In this document: positions 59,957-64,000 of the stretch, piece by piece | How positions within the stretch are numbered: position 1 is the stretch's first letter | How the letters are laid out: each line of letters opens with the position of its first letter | Source: UBA1930 sp943368475 | GTDB lineage: Bacteria > Bacteroidota > Bacteroidia > Chitinophagales > Chitinophagaceae | Length of the DNA: 64,000 bases | Direction of reading: 5' to 3' | Assembly: GCA_943368475.1 (NCBI GenBank) | Contig: CALRLF020000008.1 | Coordinates: 31,032-95,031, forward strand | The notes under the pieces: model-generated | Told to the model about the DNA's origin: nothing | What the model saw: only the letters and a program-made list of their open reading frames with translations | Databases searched by the model: none | Position numbers and translations under genes: made by a program

Positions 59957-61921
59957 ATGGATAAAACAACTGAATTAATTACATCTAGCTTAGTACTACC
60001 ATTAATAAAAAGCCTAGTAGAAAACAAGGTAAAAACGCTTTTTGATAAAAATAAAAGCATTAATATCCGTGCTGAAATATTAGAAGCAAACTTTGAGGAA
60101 TATCTAATACAACGCTATGATAAGTTTATAATCATTGACACATTAGCCTTTCCAAATAAGCAAACCCTTTTCGATACGCTATATGAGCCTTTGACAGTAA
60201 TGACAGAGGAGGTGAATAGGAAAAAGGTTAATATTTTGATAGATGATTATCCTTCTGATTTTATTCCTAAATACATACGAGTTCTTATAGAAGACACTGC
60301 AGGAATGGGTAAATCAACCATAGTGAAAAAATTGTTCAAGTCTGCAATCGAAAAAAAAATTGGTATCCCAATTTTAATTGAATTACGACAAATAAATAAA
60401 AACAACACTATCCTAAAAGAAATACAAAACCAATTAACTCCATTAGGAAAAAAGATTTCTCAAGATTTGATTTTGAAAATCCTTGCTGAAGGGGGATTTA
60501 TATTTTTGTTTGATGGATTTGATGAAGTATCTAATGATGACAGGAATTTTGTGAATAAAGACCTCCATATTTTCATTGAAAAAGCAAGTCAAAATTATTT
60601 TTTAATAACATCAAGACCTGAAAACTCTCTAGCATCATTCGGTGACTTTCAAAAGTTTATTATTGAACCTTTAAGCAAGGAGTCGGCATATAGGTTGATT
60701 CAAAGATATGATATCTACAGTTTTATTTCTGTTCAAAAAAAATTAATAAAGGCATTAGAGGAAAATAAAGAATCTTCTATAAAAGAATTTTTAAAAAGCC
60801 CCTTACTTGTATCACTTTTATATAAGTCGTTTGACTTCAAAAAGGACATTCCAATTAAAAAAAATCAATTTTATCGACAGGTTTATGATGCCTTTTTTGA
60901 AGCACATGATCTTTCTAAAGAAGGATACTTTAAAAGAGAAAAATATTCAAAATTACATTCTGACGATTTTGATAAAATGCTTAGGTATGTTGGTTATTTG
61001 ACATCAATAAAAAATAAGGTTGAATATGAAATGAATTTCATAATCGGAATCATTGATAATGTAAAAACACATTTACCTAGTTTGAGTTTTAACAGTGGAG
61101 ACTTTATTAAAGATTTGTTGGAGACAGTGCCATTATTCAAAAAAGAGGGGAATTATATTAAATGGGCTCATAAATCTTTTCAAGATTATTTTGCTGCTAA
61201 ATTTATTTGGATTGATTCAAAAGAAAATCAAGAAGAAATATTAAAAAAAATATACAAAGACAGTGATAATAAACGATTTTATAATTTGCTAGATTTATTT
61301 TATGAAATGGATCCAAAAACATTCGAAACTACAATTTTATACTGGCTACTTAGTGATTTTAAAAAATTCTCGAGTGATAACATAAATAAGCTAAATACAA
61401 TTCCAATCCAACTTCGCAAGCAAAGAATTGAAAACCTCTTTCACAAGAAATGTGTAATAGTTGTAACAAATCAAGCAGATTATGAAAGCATAAAATCAGG
61501 CATAACAAGGAATAGAATCTCAATTAATCAATTTCTTAGTGAGTCGGAAAAAGATCAATATGAGTATACAAGCACCATTTATAATTATTTTACAGAACCC
61601 AAAGTCGTAGTCTTAACAGATATTATGCGACTTAAAAATACTGCAAATTTATTAAAACTCATATGCTCATTTGATCCTGATTTAGTTTCATTTAAAAATC
61701 ATAAAGTGAACTTAAAAGAGCTAGGACTTTTAGAAGAAAATATGGTATATGCAGTTGATGATTCAGAAAATAACATAGTTAATAATGAAAAAAGTTTCGC
61801 ACTTATTAATGATTTAACATTATTTAATTATACTATTTCGTTTGATACCGCATTGTTAAGACTCGAAAATATTGAAAAACAAAAGTCTTTAAAAAATTCT
61901 AATGATTTTTTGAATTGGTAA
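59957..61921 (+). CDS. bacterial NACHT-domain NTPase (STAND family), candidate antiphage protein
   Basis: 654 residues. A short N-terminal region (about 1-110) carries no recognisable effector domain. The NACHT module (about 111-270) has Walker A EDTAGMGKSTIVKKLF, Walker B FIFLFDGFDEVSNDDR and sensor LITSRPENS. Winged-helix and helical parts follow to about 430 (WAHKSFQDYFAAKFI is the conserved tail of the NACHT helical domain). The last 200 residues are an unassigned alpha/beta domain, possibly of the short NACHT-associated C-terminal type; no repeats are visible. Bacterial NACHT proteins with this layout protect against phages. AT-rich, solitary, flanked by inverted REP-like elements. Confidence 0.85.
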   Translation: MDKTTELITSSLVLPLIKSLVENKVKTLFDKNKSINIRAEILEANFEEYLIQRYDKFIIIDTLAFPNKQTLFDTLYEPLTVMTEEVNRKKVNILIDDYPSDFIPKYIRVLIEDTAGMGKSTIVKKLFKSAIEKKIGIPILIELRQINKNNTILKEIQNQLTPLGKKISQDLILKILAEGGFIFLFDGFDEVSNDDRNFVNKDLHIFIEKASQNYFLITSRPENSLASFGDFQKFIIEPLSKESAYRLIQRYDIYSFISVQKKLIKALEENKESSIKEFLKSPLLVSLLYKSFDFKKDIPIKKNQFYRQVYDAFFEAHDLSKEGYFKREKYSKLHSDDFDKMLRYVGYLTSIKNKVEYEMNFIIGIIDNVKTHLPSLSFNSGDFIKDLLETVPLFKKEGNYIKWAHKSFQDYFAAKFIWIDSKENQEEILKKIYKDSDNKRFYNLLDLFYEMDPKTFETTILYWLLSDFKKFSSDNINKLNTIPIQLRKQRIENLFHKKCVIVVTNQADYESIKSGITRNRISINQFLSESEKDQYEYTSTIYNYFTEPKVVVLTDIMRLKNTANLLKLICSFDPDLVSFKNHKVNLKELGLLEENMVYAVDDSENNIVNNEKSFALINDLTLFNYTISFDTALLRLENIEKQKSLKNSNDFLNW

Positions 61922-61930
61922 CCCGCTCTT

Positions 61931-61977
61931 CGAGACGTCTTCGTCTCGTGTTTCCATTCTGTTGCTTTTAGCAACAG
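61931..61977 (-). repeat. REP-like double-hairpin element, right copy (inverted)
   Basis: Read on the minus strand: hairpin 1 CTGTTGC (61977-61971) with GCAACAG (61965-61959), linker AGAATGGAAACA (its first bases shared with the hairpin end), hairpin 2 CGAGACG (61948-61942) with CGTCTCG (61937-61931). Same order and near-identical linker as the left copy at 59752, but unrelated second-hairpin sequence. Confidence 0.75.
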
Positions 61978-62100
61978 TTCTTCCAACCAAATAACTTTTC
62001 AGCATCTACTCTCTACAAAGCATTGTGCAATGGGCAAAAGAAATTTCTATTTATCTATCAATTGGCGTTCCATCAACCAATAGATGAATACATTGCTGGT

Positions 62101-63351
62101 TTATTGCTTTATAAAAGATGTTGAATAGGTAATTGATAAACCAGATAAACTCAAAATAGGAGATGTGGTTTTTGAAATGTTACTGATTCTGTTCCACTGC
62201 AACTGAAGTTTATTTTTTGCAAAAATATATCCTGCATTTAACCCATATCCAAAACTTGCAGATTGCAGTTGAGGCATGTCATTAAATGTGCTAACTGTGC
62301 CATTGGAGTATACAGCAGTTAAAGTAACAGGTTTACTATTTAGCAATATTGCTGTTTGAAAAAATGGACCCACAAAAAAACCAGTATTATTTTTAAGTGA
62401 GAAAAAATAGTGAACGTCAATTTGTGGTTTTATAAAAAATAGATTGGCAGCGTATTGCTCTTTAAGCCCTACAGGCGTAGTAAGGTTTTCACCTTTTATT
62501 TTTAAAGTTTGAAATTCTACTCCCAATCGTGGTTGCCAATGGTTGATAGTATTTTGTTTCTGAGAAAAAGAAATTCCTGCATAAGCTTTAAAACTAATGC
62601 TTGATGAATAATTGGCTGTATTGGGAAAGATAGTGGCATAATTAGGTATACTATAAGAGGTACCTCTTGGTAAGCATTGATAATATCCTACACCTATACC
62701 TACCTCAAGCTTTGTATTTTTAGATTCTTTACTTACTTGAATGCCGCTATTATTATTCAGTAGTGCAACTATTTTAATTAAATCGTCTCTTTCATATTTG
62801 CTGTTTTCGATGAGGGTTCTAAGTTTAGTGGAAGGGTTTTTAGAATAAGTTAGCAGTTTGTTTTTGTATTGCTCATCTTTTATTACACCATTAATTTCAC
62901 TTACTTTAATCCTGTAAACTAGTTCTTCAATTTTTTGAGTACTGTCTTCAATAAAAAAATATATCCGATGATTATTTTTAAACTCTAATAAAGAAAAATT
63001 ACCAGCATACAGCAGCTTAAGCCATACAGTTTCGGTTTTTGTTTCTGCTGAATAATTTTCTTTAGCGTTGGCAATATCTATTGCACTTTGTTGATATTTA
63101 ATTTCATGTCTGTCATAAACTAAATTACCATTCGCTGTGAACCGCTTCACTTCAAAAACCCTATAAACACTTGTCTTATTTGTTGATTTAAATGTTATTT
63201 CTTTAGGATTAATTTCTCCAATATTGGTTATATGTTCACCAAAAATGGTATCATTATTATTGAGAATAACAAAATCTTTGTTTAGGGCTACTTGAGATAT
63301 AGCAACTTTTGAGAGTATAATAAAAAGTATTATACTATAAAATAGTTTCAT
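62101..63351 (-). CDS. predicted outer membrane protein of unknown function
   Basis: 416 residues with a signal peptide (LFYSIILFIILSKVAISQ). The N-terminal half includes a beta module (DFVILNNNDTIFGEHITNIGEINPKEITFKS in two parts) seen in many Bacteroidota secreted proteins, then a helical linker (about 150-200). The C-terminal half (about 205-416) has alternating hydrophobic strands and glycine-rich turns typical of a small outer membrane beta-barrel (VGIGVGYYQCLPRG, GVEFQTLKIKG, FGYGLNAGYIFAKNKLQLQW). No specific family recognised. It lies 150 bp downstream of the structured RNA on the same strand. Confidence 0.68.
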   Translation of the reverse strand: MKLFYSIILFIILSKVAISQVALNKDFVILNNNDTIFGEHITNIGEINPKEITFKSTNKTSVYRVFEVKRFTANGNLVYDRHEIKYQQSAIDIANAKENYSAETKTETVWLKLLYAGNFSLLEFKNNHRIYFFIEDSTQKIEELVYRIKVSEINGVIKDEQYKNKLLTYSKNPSTKLRTLIENSKYERDDLIKIVALLNNNSGIQVSKESKNTKLEVGIGVGYYQCLPRGTSYSIPNYATIFPNTANYSSSISFKAYAGISFSQKQNTINHWQPRLGVEFQTLKIKGENLTTPVGLKEQYAANLFFIKPQIDVHYFFSLKNNTGFFVGPFFQTAILLNSKPVTLTAVYSNGTVSTFNDMPQLQSASFGYGLNAGYIFAKNKLQLQWNRISNISKTTSPILSLSGLSITYSTSFIKQ

Positions 63352-63457
63352 TTGTTTTTTTAACGAAAGTACTGGTTCTTTTCTATAAATTTTTTCCTGA
63401 ATACTTGCTATTAATAGATTTTATGAAAAGCCTAAATAAACCCAATATTTTATTAAA

Positions 63458-63493
63458 TAAAAACGCCTTCAAAGAAAACTCTTTGAAGGCGTT
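63458..63493 (-). terminator. intrinsic terminator of the tRNA-like RNA gene
   Basis: A 13-bp perfect stem, 63493-63481 (AACGCCTTCAAAG) with 63474-63462 (CTTTGAAGGCGTT), loop of 6 nt, then TTTTATTT on the minus strand. It begins 5 nt after the tRNA-like 3' end. Confidence 0.92.
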
Positions 63494-63498
63494 GGTTG

Positions 63499-63670
63499 CT
63501 GTAGGGGAAGGGATCGAACCTCCACGAGGCAGTTAGCTGTAGTACAAAGTTCAGTGGTCGACCCTGGTCGCTCCAGTATTGCTACCTTTGCGGCTCTATA
63601 CTACGTTTATCCTGTTATCCTCACCCCCGAGACAAGAGGGCATGTCTGCCAAAAATTTCATCACCCCACA
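63499..63670 (-). ncRNA. tRNA-like structured RNA with a giant (about 99-nt) variable arm
   Basis: Read on the minus strand from 63670. Acceptor TGTGGGG pairs with CCCTACA (63506-63500, one G-U pair), discriminator G at 63499. Positions 8-9 are TG. D stem is ATG/CAT (3 bp) with a 14-nt loop containing GG. Anticodon stem CCCTC/GGGGG with loop TTGTCTC (63635-63629). T arm is GGAGG-TTCGATC-CCTTC (63523-63507), with the invariant TTCGA. Between anticodon and T arms lies a 99-nt variable arm (63623-63525) that folds as stacked helices TGAGG/CCTCG, CAG/CTG, GTAGTA/TACTAC, CAAAG/CTTTG and CGAC/GTCG. CCA is not encoded. The three loop bases 34-36 read GUC (Asp-like), but position 37 is U, which is atypical. 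An own promoter and terminator support a real gene. Too short for tmRNA. Confidence 0.75.
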
Positions 63671-63703
63671 GTATAAAGAACTTTTATCGTTACTTTGATA
63701 ATG

Positions 63704-63736
63704 CAATATTACAGTAAAAAGCGTATTCGTTGCAAA
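63704..63736 (-). promoter_or_regulatory. promoter of the tRNA-like RNA gene (TTTG / TAATATTG)
   Basis: On the minus strand, TTTG (63736-63733), a 21-bp spacer, then TAATATTG (63711-63704), one base off TAnnTTTG. Start predicted near 63697, giving a leader of about 27 nt that RNase P could remove. Confidence 0.6.
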
Positions 63737-63758
63737 TATTTCAACAATTATTTTTAAA

Positions 63759-63778
63759 TTATTGAAATTATTCAATAA
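63759..63778. promoter_or_regulatory. candidate operator for the Lrp/AsnC regulator
   Basis: Perfect inverted repeat TTATTGAA-ATTA-TTCAATAA between the divergent RNA and lrp promoters, overlapping the -33 to -20 part of the latter. Lrp-type proteins often autoregulate at such sites. Inference from position and symmetry only. Confidence 0.4.
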
Positions 63779-63792
63779 AATTGCTATTATTG
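63761..63792 (+). promoter_or_regulatory. probable promoter of the Lrp/AsnC gene (ATTG / TATTATTG)
   Basis: ATTG at 63761-63764, 20-bp spacer, TATTATTG at 63785-63792, each one base from the Bacteroidota consensus. Start near 63799, about 22 nt before the ATG. Confidence 0.48.
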
Positions 63793-63820
63793 TAAATAAT
63801 ATTTAAAACAGGAGCTCAAA

Positions 63821-64000
63821 ATGTCTGCAAAATTAAATCTCGACAAATTAGATCTCGACATTATTCAGGCACTGATGGAAGATGCCGAAATTTCTTATGC
63901 CGATTTGGGCAAAAAACTTTTTGTGAGCGGCGGCACCATTCATGTTCGAATAAAAAAGTTGGAAGAACATAAAGTAGTGATTGGTCGCAAACTAGCAGTT
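63821..64000 (+). CDS. Lrp/AsnC-family transcriptional regulator (N-terminal part, runs off the window)
   Basis: The first 60 residues are visible: KLNLDKLDLDIIQALMEDAEISYADLGKKLFVSGGTIHVRIKKLEEHKVV is the AsnC-type helix-turn-helix (recognition helix SGGTIHVRIKKLEEH, about 36-50). The ligand-binding RAM domain would lie beyond the window. Such regulators respond to amino acids. Divergent from the tRNA-like RNA gene with a shared 150-bp promoter region and a candidate operator at 63759-63778. Confidence 0.92.
   Translation, partial: MSAKLNLDKLDLDIIQALMEDAEISYADLGKKLFVSGGTIHVRIKKLEEHKVVIGRKLAV

Noticed and set aside
63499..63670. tmRNA
   Set aside because: The T arm and paired ends invite this reading, but the RNA is about half the usual length, has a paired D stem rather than the tmRNA open D loop, and no plausible tag reading frame ending in a resume codon and stop was found.
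63499..63670. tRNA gene interrupted by a group I intron
   Set aside because: Both strands of the anticodon stem and its 7-nt loop are contiguous, so the extra sequence is in the variable region. At about 99 nt it is also far too short for a group I intron.
1..64000. CRISPR array or insertion sequence
   Set aside because: No regularly spaced direct repeats and no transposase or terminal inverted repeats were seen; the repeats present are short, dispersed palindromes.

Overview
The window reads as chromosome of a low-GC Bacteroidota bacterium, most likely a Chitinophagaceae-type member of the Chitinophagales. The evidence is a T9SS C-terminal sorting domain, a two-component sensor with a ligand-binding propeller and Y_Y_Y domain, start sites without Shine-Dalgarno sequences, promoters of the TTTG/TAnnTTTG type, and many short signal peptides ending in AQ or SQ. 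Family-level placement is inference. No rRNA, ordinary tRNA, CRISPR array, transposase or prophage is visible.

1-13 kb: envelope and housekeeping genes (mtgA, LysE-type exporter, GH3-family synthetase, glycosyltransferase fusion, inositol monophosphatase, thiL, S41 protease, nagA, nitrilase-family amidase, LpxR-like outer membrane protein, recX). 13-25 kb: a CheY-like regulator, dnaN, a fatty-acid hydroxylase-like membrane protein, kdsB followed by a probable kdnB (suggesting 8-amino-Kdo in the lipopolysaccharide), two aldose 1-epimerase-like proteins, gpmI, engB, an ArsR regulator, tsaB and ridA. 25-35 kb: icmF (fused isobutyryl-CoA mutase), alkB with a GbsR/MarR regulator, small membrane proteins, an SDR epimerase, recO and an SLC13-type transporter. 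35.9-37.9 kb: a lone GHKL-ATPase/nuclease-like fusion that looks like a defence gene. 38-44 kb: a giant GH18/deacetylase/glycosyltransferase fusion divergent from an LTA-synthase-like sulfatase. 44-56 kb: a surface-protein block (beta-helix protein, two paralogous YadA-head-like proteins, a five-repeat T9SS cargo protein) next to a convergent sensor kinase/response regulator pair. 55.6-59.5 kb: an N-terminal-half carB and an M3 peptidase. 59.7-62 kb: a bacterial NACHT NTPase flanked by inverted double-hairpin repeats. 62-64 kb: a predicted outer membrane protein, a remarkable structured RNA gene, and the start of an Lrp/AsnC regulator.

The most unusual item is at 63499-63670 on the minus strand. 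It is a 172-nt RNA that folds as a tRNA: 7-bp acceptor, 3-bp D stem with GG in the loop, 5-bp anticodon stem and a canonical T arm. Its variable arm is about 99 nt, against at most about 25 in known type II tRNAs. It has its own Bacteroidota-type promoter and a strong intrinsic terminator. Other recurring themes are intrinsic-terminator hairpins embedded in coding sequence (signal peptide or start of the next gene, or the end of engB), and several families of short interspersed palindromic repeats, two of them in frame inside icmF. Translation starts were moved where the longest reading frame was clearly too long (kdsB, engB, ridA, recO, the ArsR gene, the fatty-acid hydroxylase, the 3HCDH-like gene, the M3 peptidase and the beta-helix protein).
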